Assembly (NCBI GenBank): GCA_038093975.1
Contig: JBBPTG010000004.1
Span: forward strand, 310,001-374,000
Reading direction: 5' to 3'
DNA: 64,000 bases
DNA from: Chalciporus piperatus
Lineage: Eukaryota > Basidiomycota > Agaricomycetes > Boletales > Boletaceae
The position numbers and the translations under genes are program-made. Numbering within the stretch: the first letter of the stretch is position 1; each line of letters opens with the position of its first letter. Positions 20,622 through 33,505 of this stretch are shown here, piece by piece. Below the pieces are notes generated by a model. The model saw only the letters and a list, made by a program, of their open reading frames with translations. It searched no databases and was not told the origin of the DNA.

Positions 20622-23592
20622 ATGGCTTCCATCCGCCAACGCGAGGACGACGACAACGAGGCCAGGTCCCCCAAAAGAACCAAGACCGATGACCTCAACG
20701 ACGAACAAATTCCCAGCGAAACCAGTCAAACCAAAGACCCGTCGAAGGAGACCGAGTCTATCCTTCCACCAAGTCACGTTCTTCTAGGCCTCGGTTCACC
20801 ACAGACTTCTTCAGATGGACTCCGTCAACTACTGGAACGTGACGTTGGAGTATCAGAATACATTAGTCGCGATTTTCCTCCAATAAGCGGCATCATCAAG
20901 CAGAGGTGAGTGTCTCCGTCCCACACTGTCGCAGCGAGACCTGACAGTTCTTCAGGTTTACGGACTTCTTGGTCTACGAAGTTGACTTGGACCACCAAGT
21001 AGTGCATATAAAGTCTCTTGACTTGCCGGAAGCATCTTCAAAGAGAGAGAAAACCTCTGCATCAAATCTTGCTGAAGACGTTGCCGAGGACGTGTCGACA
21101 AAGCCGAACACAGCCGCTCGCGATGATAACGCCGACGAGGGTGCAGGGCCATCAAAGCTAGTCCAACCAGACAGTTCTTTGAATGCAGACGGTGAACAAA
21201 ACGACGAGCCTGCCGACGAGATATCCTGGGACGACACTTTTGAATCCTCGCTATCGTCATTCCTCTCTGAATCTTCGATTGCCCAGCTCAAAATAATGTA
21301 CCTAGAGGGTCCAGAGCCTCCACGAGCAAGCGACAACGGCTGGGCTGGCAAAGTACCCCAAGACCCACAAAACCCTGCCGAACAGGAAGTTTCTTCCACC
21401 CCGCAGGAGAGTTCCTCTGACGCGGGTCGCGGAAAGGGTCGAAATACTCGTGGCGGGAGAGGCAGGCAAAGAGGTCGTGGTCGATCCCAGGGCAGCGAGC
21501 GAGAAGACCACCGGAAGGTCCTGAGCGAAGTGTGTCATCCAGTGGGCTTCTATGTCGCTTCTCACACGGTGGTCTTAGCCCATAAGCTCTAAAGCTACGC
21601 GGACGGCCCTACATCAGATAGTGCGAAAGCTTTTCAAAGGAAAACTTGAAAGCGAAACCGATCTGTCCGCTCCAGTCGACGAGGAAGGTTCTCGCATCGC
21701 TATCAAGTGGTCGAGAAGTGGAAGCGGTCGTGGAGGTGCACGCGGTAAGTCCAATATTGTTAGTCAGTTACTTTATTCCTGACTCATATTTCAGCTCGAG
21801 GGGAACGACCCCCCCGTGGAGAATATCCTCCATACATACACTTCACACTGCAAAAGACAAATCGTGACACACAGGATGCTCTGGCATACCTTTCTCGGAC
21901 TTGGCACGTCAACATCAAAGACCTCGGAGTTGCGGGCACAAAAGATAAACGAGGTGTCACAGTCCAGCGTGTATCACTGCGGCGTGGCAACAAAACGGTT
22001 GAAAACGTGTGGAAGGCTGTGAACCAGATTGGTCGGCGTTCTATGCGTGAAGCGGTCACCCAGAGAGGCGATCGCGGTATTCGCATTGCAGATCTGAACT
22101 ACCGCAAGGCAGGTTTAGAGCTTGGCATGCTCAAGGGCAACGAGTTTGTGATCACATTACGGTTCGTGCAATTTCCGCTCCGTGCGCTCAGGGTACATAT
22201 CTGATGCACACTTCCATTAGGAACGTGCAAGTTGATGCAGTGGATACCCTTGACCTGGTTATGAACAGCATGAAGCACCGTGGTTTCATCAATTATTATG
22301 GTATCGTACGATAACGTGATGATGCATTGTAGAATCTGACCCTCCGTAGGGATGCAGCGATTTGGTACAGCTGCAGTTCCAACACACACCATCGGCCTGG
22401 CTTTCCTCCGGTCCGATTGGCATAAAGCCGTTTCCTTGATTCTTCAGGTACGACCTGGCGAGCATCCAGACGTTGTCGTGGCTCGTGAGGCATGGCTGGT
22501 TCATCACGATCTGGACCGTGCCATTGCCCTCATGCCCCGTCGCGTTGTCGCGGAACGATGCATCTTAGAAAGTTACAAAAAGCAGGGTGGCGAGACGAGG
22601 AATGCCATGGGTGCACTCTCGACTGTGAGTTCAGCTGCACCTGAATATTCATGAGGCACATAAAGCTAATGGGTGATGCAAGATTCCGCGCAATCTCAGG
22701 CTGATGTACATCCATGCTTATCAATCTTACGTATGGAACGCCATCGTCTCTGAACGCATTCGCATGCACGGTGCGGACAAGGCGGTACCTGGTGACCTCG
22801 TATTCGAGGATGAATCGAGTAGCAAAGCAGCTCAAGATGGAGACTCCCTTGACACGAACGCAGATGAACCTACGGCAGCTGACGAGCAAGGTGAATTGTC
22901 CTAGCTTCTCTTCCACACAACTATCTCTGATATCTTCCCAGGAGAGAGCGGGAACAGCGGCCCTGCTTCCAAGAAAGTTCGTAAAGCGCCATGGGTTCCA
23001 CCCAAGGTAAAAACGCTTACCGAGGACGATGCTAACAAATACTCGATCTTTGATGTCATCATGCCTTTACCCGGCAGAGACGTCGAGTACCCCGGCGGTT
23101 CCCTTGGAGAACGATACCGCGAATTCCTGAGAAGGGATGGATTAGATCCTGACAATTTCCTTCGTAAGCAGAAGTAAGCAATTTTATCCATCATTTCGTT
23201 TTTGGTTTATTTGACTGTTACCTAGGGAGTATACACTCAATGGATCGTATCGGAAGATCCTTCAGTTACCAAAAGACTTGTCGTGGAAGGTTCTTCAGTA
23301 CACAGACCCCGACGTCGCGTTGGCACAAGCAGACGAGGACAAACTCTTGGGCTTTGATCCACCGAGCATAGTGGAAGACGGCAAATTCATGGCTTTGCAA
23401 ATCAATTTGACCCTCGGGACGGCGGCGTATGCTACAATGGCTCTACGCGAGCTGACCAAAACGGAGACCAGCTCCCATTATCAAACAGGACTCACACAAG
23501 CCTCAGAAGACCAGCAGTTTCGAGGTACAGCAGTTTCGAATACAAATGATGCAGACGATCCGGAAGAAGAAATTGCGGATATGGGGGAGTAG
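20622..23592 (+). CDS. pus7: Pseudouridine synthase Pus7 (TruD family)
   Basis: Nuclear enzyme that isomerises uridine to pseudouridine in U2 snRNA, tRNA and mRNA. It starts [22 protein letters not shown] with a basic nuclear-signal-like stretch, then [20 protein letters not shown], the conserved TruD N-terminus. The catalytic motif is intact in [20 protein letters not shown], with the Asp in KDKRG. Later motifs include [25 protein letters not shown] followed by [25 protein letters not shown] and [15 protein letters not shown] disordered acidic insert (about 150 residues, near 21060-21500) ends with RG/GR-rich repeats ([20 protein letters not shown]), a likely RNA-binding patch. About eight exons, all joins in phase. 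It ends in an acidic tail (EEEIADMGE). Confidence 0.95.
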
Positions 23593-23920
23593 ATTGAGAA
23601 AAATCACATTTGTGAAATACAGACAATAAAAATACGGTCGATGTACGAGCAGCTACCACGAGTCTGCAAGTTGTAATTATATTGCGACGCGTGACACACG
23701 AGTATTGACTAGGACTGGCGATGATGGTTTCACCTCTTCCCACCGGCATCTAACGATCTACGCAGTCGAATTTAGACTTTCATGCACACGTTCAACGTTC
23801 CCACTGGCAGGCCACGCAGTGCGCAGTGAAGGTTCAACGTTCAACCATAGTCCCCACCAACCCAACAAGTCCAGCGGACTAAAGTCTCGAGGACATACAA
23901 CCTTGTTCCTTCCCCACGAG
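23593..23920. other. Intergenic spacer
   Basis: 328 bp between PUS7 and the MFS transporter on the same strand; it must carry the PUS7 3' UTR and the transporter promoter. No repeat or further gene was recognised. Confidence 0.4.
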
Positions 23921-25791
23921 ATGGGCAAGATAGAGAAGATAGTTTTCTTGTCGCTGATCTTGGATCTTTTTGGTGAGCAACCCCTTGTGAATTCTGTCGC
24001 CGCGGGCTCTTCGAGGTTGCTGACGTGTCCGGAAGCTTTTACAATCCCTCTCCCTCTCTTTCCGCGTATTATAGAATGGTATACAGTTGTAAGTGCAATC
24101 GCGTTCATTAAAGTTACCTTCTTCCCTGACAGGACTGCACCAGAAAGAAGGGTCTGATCCCTCTGGCCTGTTACCACAAACGCTGCACACAATCTCTTCA
24201 ATTCGAGCCATATTCTATAAGCCTATTAATAACCCCCAGAGATGGGACATCGTGCTCCTAGGTGAGTTCATGCAGAATGCAGTGCGGTAGTAGTACTCAC
24301 TGGCACGCAGGTGGTCTGATGGGTTCAGCTTTCTCGTTCGTATTCCGATTGGTGGACTGGAACTACTTTTGACCCGCTCATTTCAAGAACCCTTCAATTT
24401 CTCGTCGCTCCACTGATCGGAGCACTCTCTGACAAGTATGGGCGTAGGAACGTCCTCCTCGTGACCATGGCAGGAAATATTCTCTCTGCCCTCGTGTAAG
24501 TTAGCTTCCGAATTCTCCAATACCACCGCGGCTAATTGTAGTTCGACTGCTTCGAAAGATGGATCAAAGCGACCACGTTTTCATCCTACATGCTTTCTCG
24601 CATAATTGGTGGGCTTAGCGAAGGGAACGTGCAATTAGCGACGTATGTACCTTTCACCATCCGTTCTCGGGGTCTCGTTTGGGCTAAACTGACGTGCAAC
24701 ATTGGCCACCTTCGACAGAGCCATCCTCTCGGACATCACCACGCCTGCTGAGCGTTCAAAATGTCTTGCCCAAATTGGCATCGCGTTCGCAATCTGCTTT
24801 TGTATTGGTCCCCCTATCGGAGCATACTTTGCCTCTCAGCCAGTTCCAGAGTCCGTGAGAGCCCTGGGGATCGAGTTGAACATCTACGCTGTCCCAGCGC
24901 TGATTACCCTCGTGCTCCTGTCCGCAGAGACACTCTTCTTGGCAGCGACGCTACCAGAGACGAGAGGCATTCGACACAGTGGTGACAGAGACTCTACCAA
25001 AAAGAAAGAAACCCCTAAATTGAAGTCGTCAGCAAGAACAGTTCAAGAACGATTGAACATTTTACAGACACTTCGATGGCTCCACTTCTTCTTCCTGGGC
25101 ATCTTCTCCGGTGTGGAGTTCACGCTGACCTTCCTCACTTTTGATCGTACGTTTATCTGACCCAACCAATGAACATCCACTTGACGACCTTTATACAGTG
25201 TTCGATTGGAGCAACAGCAAAAACGGTGCTCTCATCGGCTCCATTGGTATTATTAGTGCCTTGCTCCAAGGTGGATACGTCCGTCGGACGATCTCCAAAG
25301 TGGGGGAGGGCAAAATGGCAAGGCGTGGGGCAATCAGCTGCGCAGTGGCACTCATGTTCCTTGCCTTGGTTCCGCAGTTTGCTATGGAACAAACCACCAC
25401 CGCAGTTCGCCTGCTCCAAATCGCCGCAGTCTGCCTCGCTTTCACATCCGCCACCGTCGTCAGCTCACTCACAGCATTTGCATCCTTGCAATGCGACGAA
25501 GTTGTTGATGGAGTAACTGGGAAACCTATACAAGAACATCCACAACTTTCTAAAGGGGTAGCATTGGGTATGTTCCGATCTGCCGGTCAATTGGGACGTG
25601 CCATTGGTCCGTTACTTGGTACGTGGCTTTGTAATTGGCGTCGCGTGCTACTGCTGAATCTTCTGAACTTCTACCAAGCTTGTGCCTCGTATTGGACATT
25701 TGGTCCGTCAGCAACGTACGCCATCGGCGCCCTGAGTATGATTATCTTGACAGGCTCGATGGGATCGGTGGCCGAAGTTCCGAGCGCCTGA
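23921..25791 (+). CDS. MFS transporter, MFSD10/TetA-like drug:H+ antiporter
   Basis: Twelve-helix-type carrier split into eight or more exons. The first exon reads MGKIEKIVFLSLILDLF and joins to AFTIPLPLFPRIIEWY, the helix 1 signature of the eukaryotic TETRAN/MFSD10 group. The MFS motif A is present after helix 2 (GALSDKYGRRNVLLVTMAGN), and a later helix holds RIIGGLSEGNVQLAT and FAICFCIGPPIGAYFA (motif C-like). The C-half contains WLHFFFLGIFSGVEFTLTFL and GMFRSAGQLGRAIGPLLACA after the last intron (gtacgtgg to ctaccaag). Substrate cannot be predicted; plant, yeast and human relatives move organic anions or drugs. It ends SMGSVAEVPSA. Confidence 0.85.
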
Positions 25792-26069
25792 TCATGATTA
25801 TCACCCTCAGGCTTGTCACGGCGTTTGTGTGAATAAATGCATGATTTCAGAGCCCTTTTTACTAATAGAGAGAATGATTCACATCTGGAAGCTGATGCGT
25901 ACATAGCTGTATAGATAGGCTGGACCAGGTAAACTAGCAATAAATGCAGATGGGTTCCAAAGTTCCAAGTCGTGAGGTGTCGAAATAACCTCAACACGAA
26001 AGTCCTGATATATACCTACAGTTAGCTGAAGCAGTAAAATTAAGTACTATAGTATAATATGCGAAAACA

Positions 26070-27707
26070 CTATGAGTGCGACGCGGTCTCGAGGTCAATG
26101 AGGCTCTGTGATGAAGACACTCGGCTCTCAATCCGGAATGATTGTGAGCTACCTTGATGGAATAGTGAATCAGTTTCACCCGAATTGATCCCCATCCGGC
26201 CTGCGTCTGGAGGAAAACGATTCTTCTCAGGGGTAAGTTGAGTAGAAGGTTGCGGGGGTGGACTGCGTGGGGGAAGATCTGTACTCTGCGACTGAGTAAA
26301 GATCGCAGGGAGGAAAAATAACACCCCTCGTGACCGATGCCGCCCGCGCCGTGACGGGGAGCGAGGGGAGCCATTATTATCGCCTTGATTTGTCAACAAC
26401 GCAGTGGCGTTGTCTTTGATACGCCGCACGGTATCACGGAAGGGTGATGAACCACGATGAGTTACCGTGGGGAAGATATCGATGGAAGATGAAATATCAG
26501 AAGGAGCGGGGGAACCTGCGCGAACGGCGAATGGAAGAGGGAGAAGCGAGATTTGCTCTTCGAGTGGGGATTGGAGAGTGGGGGTGGTCGGAGAAGGTGG
26601 CTGGGTCGAAGGACTAGATGGAGGGAGGAAAGACCAACGCATATCGAGGTGCCAACGGCCATTGCGTTGAGTCCATCTAGGAAGCAGCACGTCATACCCT
26701 CCCATCCTCCGAAGACTATACTTTCTCGGGCTGCTTGGCATTGCGAGCCGGTATGCGCCCCACATCAAGACTATCAAGCCGACCCACATCAATGGCTTTC
26801 CCCATTTATTTAGGAACCCGATGAAAGCCGCATCGTCCGCATGCCAGCTACTACCGTAAAAGTGGGTAAAGAACGAGTGTGGAGCCTCTTCGGGTTTCGC
26901 GTTTTTGCCATATAGTGACTTTGGCAGGATGCGTACATCACCAGGTTCTTCTGGAGTTATTGGATGTGAAGAGGAGTAGATGCTGTATTGTGCGGAGAGG
27001 AACATGGGGCCGGTCGAGAACATGACTGTGGGATAGTTGAGGAACCAGTCATGATCGAAAGTGACGAGGTTGTGTATCGTCTGAGCGAAGAATGGGTGGC
27101 CCTTTGCAGCAAAGATGAGATCGTTGGAAACACCGACGGGAATAGTCTTCGGGAGAATGACGGGGTACACCAACAATGGGTCCAAAGGACGCAAACACCC
27201 GATATCGAGGTCGATATAAATCCCACCATAGTGATGGAGAACAAAATAACGTATCACGTCCGCACGTTGGATTACGTATTCGTAGTTGTCGAATGTGTCC
27301 AGAAACCAGGGATAGTGTTCTGCAATGAACTCGCGCGAACTAGCGTCTGTCCACAACATGTACTCGCTGAAGGGATTGGCTGAGATAAGGGGCGCGAAAG
27401 GAGGAGGTAAGACGACATACTAGTCGGGCATCATGTCCCTACACGCTTCAGAGACATTCTTCCATTTTGGAGGTAACGTCTCTGACTTCCATGTCTGGTG
27501 AAGGATGCGTGGAACACGTTCAATCATGCCATGTTGGGATGGATTCCAGCGGGTGGTATTGTCAAGGATGGGGACCTCCTCGTCTGACAGATATGCTGCG
27601 GTATTGATGGCAAGGTAGTAGGAGACGGAGGAGAGGACCAGGACGGTGCCGAATAGGACGAGGCCCAGCAGAACGAGGGCGACGTATACGGAGCGTCTCT
27701 TTGCCAT
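26070..27707 (-). CDS. GT32 mannosyltransferase, SUR1/CSG1-like
   Basis: Type II membrane glycosyltransferase of family 32, most like Sur1/Csh1, the Golgi enzyme that adds mannose to inositolphosphoceramide; Och1 relatives are the alternative. After the short cytosolic start MAKRRSV comes one membrane helix (VYVALVLLGLVLFGTVLVL), then RVPRILHQTWKSETLPPKW, the family entry motif. One intron follows CRDMMPD. The nucleotide-sugar/Mn site is DXD in YGGIYIDLDIGCLRPLDPLL. A second hydrophobic helix (PLMWVGLIVLMWGAYRLAM) lies after the catalytic domain, as in Sur1. The last 200 residues are Ser/Pro/Arg-rich and disordered. The start is put at 27707; an in-frame Met at 27800 would add 31 residues before the basic start, which is less likely. 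Confidence 0.85.
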
Positions 27708-27851
27708 GAACGAGACGAAGAAGAGAGAGAATCTGAGCGCAGTCTGAGTGGGTGCGGACCAGTTGAAAATGCAAATATTAATTGCCGAATTAAGCGACAA
27801 CTAAATCTGATCAAGACTGGACTGTCGCGTCATCAATATGACTCAGCGCAC

Positions 27852-29357
27852 CTACCGCCATACCCCCACTCCGGTCGGCCGCATCTCCATCCCAAACACA
27901 CCTGGAATGTGGAACTTGACCGCCGCTACTGACTCCCGAATCGCGACGTCATCCCAGAGATCTCCAATCTTGCCCAACGCACTCAGCACGACCTCCCAGT
28001 CGCGACGTGACCAATCCTGTCCTCTCCGCCATCCCTTCAATCCCTTAGGAGTATGAGGTCTCGTCAGAAATACATCCACTCTTGGCGATGATTGCAGGCA
28101 AGCCTTCTTTGTGTTCAGGAACTCCACCGAATCAGATGGCAACCAGGACTTCAGTTCCTTCCGCGCATACGATGGTGCATGGTCCGACAACATCTCCACC
28201 GTTCCAAACCTTTGTGCGTCCGGTCCGGCTACCCTCGTCGCCAAATCCAGCAACAACTGGCCAAAGTGATTTATGACGTCGAGGTGCAGTCGATCCAGCG
28301 GATTGCTCGGATGGAACACATGGGTCATCACAGGGTACTCATCCACGTCCATGCCGTCATCGTCTTCTTGTACGCTTGTGTCAGTCGTGTTCTGCTGATT
28401 CACCTCAGGTCCGCTGAATCGCGTCAGCGATACTTCGGAGCCGAAAGCTGCCTGAGCAATATCTCTGCTGCAGAACGCTCGGTCAGGGAATAATGTCGGA
28501 AGTCCTGGAACACCGTGTCACCCTCATCGTGTCACTTTTAAGACATTTCACCTACCAACGCTTTCGGCCTCCACTGCCAGAAGTTTGTCTTTGGTACACA
28601 AAAATGTGCGACGCTGTCGGATGCGAGAGAAATATTGACAGCAATCGAGAATCAACCCGTCGTTGGCTCTCTCCGTGCCATATTTCTGGGAGTTTGGGTC
28701 AGGCAAAATCATATTTGTCATTAGAAGACCCACGCACTTCTCCTGGTTCTCTCGTCTTCCAGTTCTCAGAAGGCTTGCACGTCTCATCTAGGGCTTGGCC
28801 TTTCACGCTCCTCCTCTCCTTGACCTTTTTAAGTAGCCACGTGGAGGCTCGCCGTGCAAACCACGAGAGCCCATTACGGTTCTTCTGGCTGTCAGGGTTG
28901 CTATAAGTCGGTACACCATTTAGGAGATGATTCATAGGACGTACCCATCAAGCTCATGTATCACAGCGCCCGGAATGATAATCAAGACTGGGAGTTGTTG
29001 CTGCTCAACCTCTGAGACAAATGTTTGTATGATGTCAAGAAATTCTAGTAATATATTGGTGTCAAGTACAATGATCGTCAGTTGTTCGGCGAGTGGGATC
29101 TGCACGCCAGTGGAGCGAGTGTCACGGTGAACGCACACAAAGAGTGGATGATAACGGACGCACCTGCATCTCAACATCCATGTTTGTGATCTCGTCGATA
29201 GATTGAAGCGTAGCATCGAGCTGGGTCGCCTGAAGAGCTGTCTGATCTAGTGCCTTGACAGAAACGCAGCAGGTGATGAATGCTACATACGTGCATTGTG
29301 TACGAAAACTCCATTGGCACCTGATAGAAGATTGTTGCTGGGGATCCGCATTGTCAT
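27852..29357 (-). CDS. SWT1-like PIN-domain endoribonuclease
   Basis: Likely orthologue of yeast Swt1, a nuclear-pore-associated endonuclease in mRNP quality control. The gene begins MTMRIPSNNLLSGANGVFVH and continues in a second exon with QLDATLQSIDEITNMDVEMQ. The PIN domain follows: TIIVLDTNILLEFLDII (first Asp), IIIPGAVIHELDG (Glu), an Arg/Lys-rich helix FARRASTWLLKKV, then RANDGLILDCCQYFS (later Asp) and RRTFLCTKDKLLAVEAES. This gives the full set of acidic metal ligands. The C-terminal exon (stop at 27852) starts after an intron and holds DVINHFGQLLLDLATRV and VVLSALGKIGDLW, resembling the Swt1 C-terminal helical region. At least six exons. The start is the first Met of the first exon; a second Met lies two codons later. 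Confidence 0.8.
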
Positions 29358-29619
29358 GGTGTGTTCAACCTGGTAATAAAATGGCGTTCAACTAGGCTAT
29401 GGACGAAATTTAGTAGCAGAAGGGTAAAGTTAGCGATCAAATCAATTAAAGGCGAGTGGTGTCATCAGGGTCACTTTTAGGTTGTGTGGCTCATCCAATT
29501 TTTCGAAAAATCTTGTCATCTAATTACGTTGGTGGATACGCAAATAATACAAATGATTCGACTACCCATGCTTAGTGAATAAAGTACTCCATAATCTGCG
29601 AGGAAGATCATCCACGACC

Positions 29620-32172
29620 TCAAGAAGAAAGTGCGAGCTTCTTCATAGGAGGCGTACCATCCGCCTCTCCAGCAGCATAATCATCAGAAGTCTGATCATC
29701 GTCGGCGATCTTACGTTTAAGCAGAATACGTCTCGCGTCAGGCGAGGGTGATAAGGAACTCCGAAAAGCATTTCCCTTGGGAGGTGTGGAGCGCATAGCA
29801 GACACCTCTGGGGTGCGTGAATGACTGGGACTTCGACCAGACGTACCGTCCCGCAAACGCGCAGCAAGACTTTGAGCGGACATGATAGCTTCTGAATGAC
29901 ATGTTGCATGATATAACTAATCCCAAATCAGTGACAAGAGTTGCACAAAGATCCTGAAAACATACCCGATCATCTTTCTTTACGGCGTTTCTCCAAACCC
30001 ACTCCTCGTCGTCCTCCAAGAATTCTGACTTCAGAGGTTCCTTACATATCGGACATGATATTGACTTGGCTTCATCGCCCGGTGGGACCACAACAAATTG
30101 TGCACGAAGCTCAGCATCACGCTGCGCTGCCTCAGCAGCTGCTACTGCCTTCTGGGAAACGGTGCTAGAGCCATCTGCCCGACGCTTTCCCTTCACATCT
30201 GTCGTTCCTTCGCGGATCCAATCCTAATAACCATCGCTCAGAAATATGGAAATAAAAATACATAAGATTTTCGTACCTCAATGTTGACAAACCAGCTCCG
30301 ACTGTGACCACGACCCAAATGTTGGTTGACTTTGCGGTTCTGTCTAAAATGCATGTCCAAGTGATCGTCCATGGCTTTCTTTCCAGGGGCGTCATCGCCA
30401 AAGCGGACACCGCACTGCTTACACTGGGCAGGGAGGCGGTCATATAAGAATGCCAAAACCGAAGGGCGTTTTCTACGATGAGAGTATTTAGTCAATCAAC
30501 AGAGGACAGCGTACGGCATGACCTACCTAATGATGTCCGTGGTCGTGAGTTTCATCTTCTCGGACAGAATAGCTCTTCTATAAGCGCGCGTATTGTCGCG
30601 AGTAGGACCCGCCGAAGGTGGTGGGGTCCGATCATCCTCAGTGTTCGACGAACCTGCGCCAACCGGTGTACTATCAGCGGATACGACCCCTGCCTTCAGC
30701 AGTGCATTATAAAGATTGGCTATATTGGGCCGAGGAATCGTTGGAACACCAGAAGATGGGGAACTAGCCTGTGCAGAGGAAAGAAGAGCGGACAGATTGA
30801 CAGGTTCCACCTTCACGTGTTCTGATTGATAATTGTACGTGCTAGGGGGCTGTGCTGAGGGAGCACCAGGGAATGTGGATTGAGAAGGTCGTGCGTAGGA
30901 AGGGTACTGGGAATACGTAGAGGTTGAAGCGGGATACGGAGGAGGAGGGGCTGCCAGAGCTTGGGGTTGGGGAGCCGGTTGTGGTGAGCGTGTTAATGAT
31001 CGCAGTTGGCCGAGTATCTGTCGGAGCTCCTCCTGAGAAACGCCGGCCTCAACCAGTTTGCGAAGCTAAATCGTGGAATGAGATTTGGCTGAGATGAATA
31101 CCGAAAGGGCTCACCTGTTGCAAGACTTCAACGTGCTTCTGTGATGTTGCATCCCATGGGTTGGCCTGAAGTGCTCGCTCTTTCTGGTTCAGGGTAAACT
31201 CGAGTTCGCTGAGTACTTGGCTCTTGGAGACTTGGCCAGATGGACCCTGCGAGGCGAATGCGACTGTTAGACACTGGTTGGCGACGAGAGAAGAGATACT
31301 CACATCCGACGACGAATTTGAGTTACCACCCCAAACGCCTCGTTCGATTGCGAGTTGAGCGATGACGCCGAAAAGTTCCTTACCGCTTGGTGCGCCGGTT
31401 CTCCAGGTAAGAAGCATCTCTTCCATCTTACTACGAGTCGCCTGGTCCACCTGCTGATAAGTGTCCAAGAAGAGCGGTATAGCAAATGGCGCGAAATGGC
31501 GCGCATATGGATCGAAGACATTCTTGGAGATCGCGTCGAGGAGGTAGAAGGCTGGTAGTTTCATCCATGGAGGTACCTAACAGGGATCAAACCCAAAATG
31601 GAAATATGAGTCAGCACGGAACAACAAGGCTGCGGATGTGAGAAGAGAGCAAAGGCAGGCAAACATGTTCTACAGTTGGGAGCGACATATTCTCATCGAC
31701 TCGTCCACCTCATACCGCTGTCGACAGCGGTGCCCGTTCGTAGGGGCCATGCGAGGTTATCTTTGCTCAGACTACATGACGACGTCTATATACATAGTTT
31801 GCAAGCAACAGGAAAACACTGCCAAGCAAGGGACTCGTCCACCCCATCCGCTGTAATCGAGTGAGGAGACGTTGCAATGGATCAAATGCTCACCCTTCTA
31901 ATGTGTGCGTCGATGCACAGAGCTACGACATCCGCCCACCTTGAGTATTCTTGTGCGAACATGGAGAGTGTCTGGATGATTGGTCTGGAGTTAATGGTAA
32001 GCTCTGCCAGGCGGGCGGTAAAATCACGTCGGAAAGAGTTGGGATCCACATGATATACTGGAGGAGCTGGTAGAGGCGGTTGCTGGTAGGAAAATGCTCC
32101 TAGGCCAGACTGATAAGCTGGTGCCGGGAAAGGAACTTGGCCATACGCGGGGGCCTGAGAGTACATCGACAT
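29620..32172 (-). CDS. pcf11: PCF11-like cleavage/termination factor
   Basis: Subunit of the pre-mRNA 3'-end cleavage factor that couples polyadenylation to RNA polymerase II termination. The N-terminal CTD-interacting domain is clear: FRRDFTARLAELTINSRPII, FAQEYSRWADVVALCIDAHI, PAFYLLDAISKNVFDPYA and the long helix ending with a RTGAPSGKELFG linker. A Pro/Gln/Ser-rich middle region includes IPRPNIANLYNALLKAGVV. Two zinc-finger-like pieces flank the clamp-binding region: CKQCGVRFGDD..HLDMHFRQNRK and CPICKEPLKSEFLEDDEEWVWRNAV, the latter joined by an intron to LYHATCHSEA. The C-terminus (RKIADDDQTSDDYAAG) is acidic. Order CID, linker, Zn, conserved DEEWVW motif, Zn is diagnostic. Confidence 0.93.
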
Positions 32173-32628
32173 GTCACTTCAAGCTTATAACGCCCCAAGA
32201 TCTTGTCAATGTGACACGAGTTTCACCGAGCAAGCGAGAAGACTCTGAATTTAATATTTCACTTCAAAGTGACGATGGCTGGAGCTCCCAACGAACGGTG
32301 ATGGTGGGTGAAGGTAAAGAAGCAGATGCCACATCCCAGCCCGGCAATCACCACCTTATTCTAATTCAACCTCCGCTCGCAAACAGCCGGCTGGCCTGCT
32401 CCCCACCGCGCATAGTCTACCGCGCCGAGTTCAACGACCTCAACAACAACGATCGCAAAGTAAGTCGTCCTTATGTCCTTCAGTGATCGTCTGGTCGATG
32501 TTATAATGCAAACCCGTATCACGGATGTGGCTTTCGTGCATTTCTGTAGCGTGAAACCGATGGATTCCGCTCGTCATTCCTGGATACCGAATGGAGACCG
32601 AACTCTCGGCTGACTATCTCCATCTCAG
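32173..32628. promoter_or_regulatory. Divergent promoter region of pcf11 and rpl9, with a 5' UTR intron
   Basis: 456 bp between two divergent start codons. A donor (gtaagt at 32460) and an acceptor (ctcag, ending at 32628) frame a likely 169-bp intron in the rpl9 leader, with the acceptor directly touching the ATG. Short ATG-initiated frames upstream are probably leader sequence. No TATA box was convincing. Confidence 0.45.
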
Positions 32629-33355
32629 ATGCGCGACATCCTCAAGACTGAAGAAATCGTGGTTCCCGAAGGTGTCACTGTCGAGGTCAAGTCTCGTGTC
32701 ATCAATGTTTCTGGACCTCGGGGATCCCTCACGAAAATCGTTCGTCATGTCGACATGGATATCCGAGTAGTGAAGAGCGGCAAGACCAAGAGCAAAGTTG
32801 TCCTGACTGTCTGGCAGGGTGGACGCAAGCACGTTGCTTGTCTAAACACTATCAGAAGTTTGATTAACAACATGATTATTGGTGTGACCAAGGTATGCTC
32901 TTACGACCCTCAAGCTCTACCAAGGGTGACACGATACTCAGGGCTTCCTCTACAAAATGCGCGCGGTCTACGCCCACTTCCCCATTAACACCATCATCCA
33001 AGAAAATGGGCGGAACTTGGAAATCGTCAACTTCTTGGGGGAGAAGGTGTGTCTTACGATAAGATCGCTGTAAATTATGTTCACCTGCTTTGCTAGGCTA
33101 CTCGAAATGTCGCCATGTTGGATGGTGTGACGATATCAGAGTCGAAAGCACAGAAGGATGAGCTCATCTTGGAGGGCAATGACGTTGACAACGTCTCGCA
33201 ATCAGGTATTTCGGTCAATCCCACAAGTGGAGCAGCTACTGATATTTATCGCAGCTGCGTCGATTCAGGGTAGCTGCAGAGTACGGAACAAGGATATCCG
33301 TAAATTCCTTGATGGTATCTACGTTTCGGACCGGACAACTGTGCTCAAGGATTAA
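32629..33355 (+). CDS. rpl9: 60S ribosomal protein L9 (uL6)
   Basis: Cytosolic large-subunit protein. It begins [20 protein letters not shown] and continues [20 protein letters not shown], then NMIIGVTK. After an intron [19 protein letters not shown] matches the highly conserved [13 protein letters not shown] of this family, followed by [19 protein letters not shown] and the end [20 protein letters not shown]. Four exons. The short first exon often seen in yeast is not needed: the ATG lies immediately after a 3' splice site, so the leader holds an intron. Length about 190 residues, normal for the family. Confidence 0.97.
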
Positions 33356-33505
33356 GAGGTGCTGACTTGAGGGAGGTTGGACACACTCAAAAGTCATGCT
33401 ACGTATGCGGTACTCTCCATTTCTGTATGATCACGCATGTCATGCCATGTCCATTATTTCATTCGCTTGATACACTCACAGCAAATGACTATCGCGCAAA
33501 GAGGA

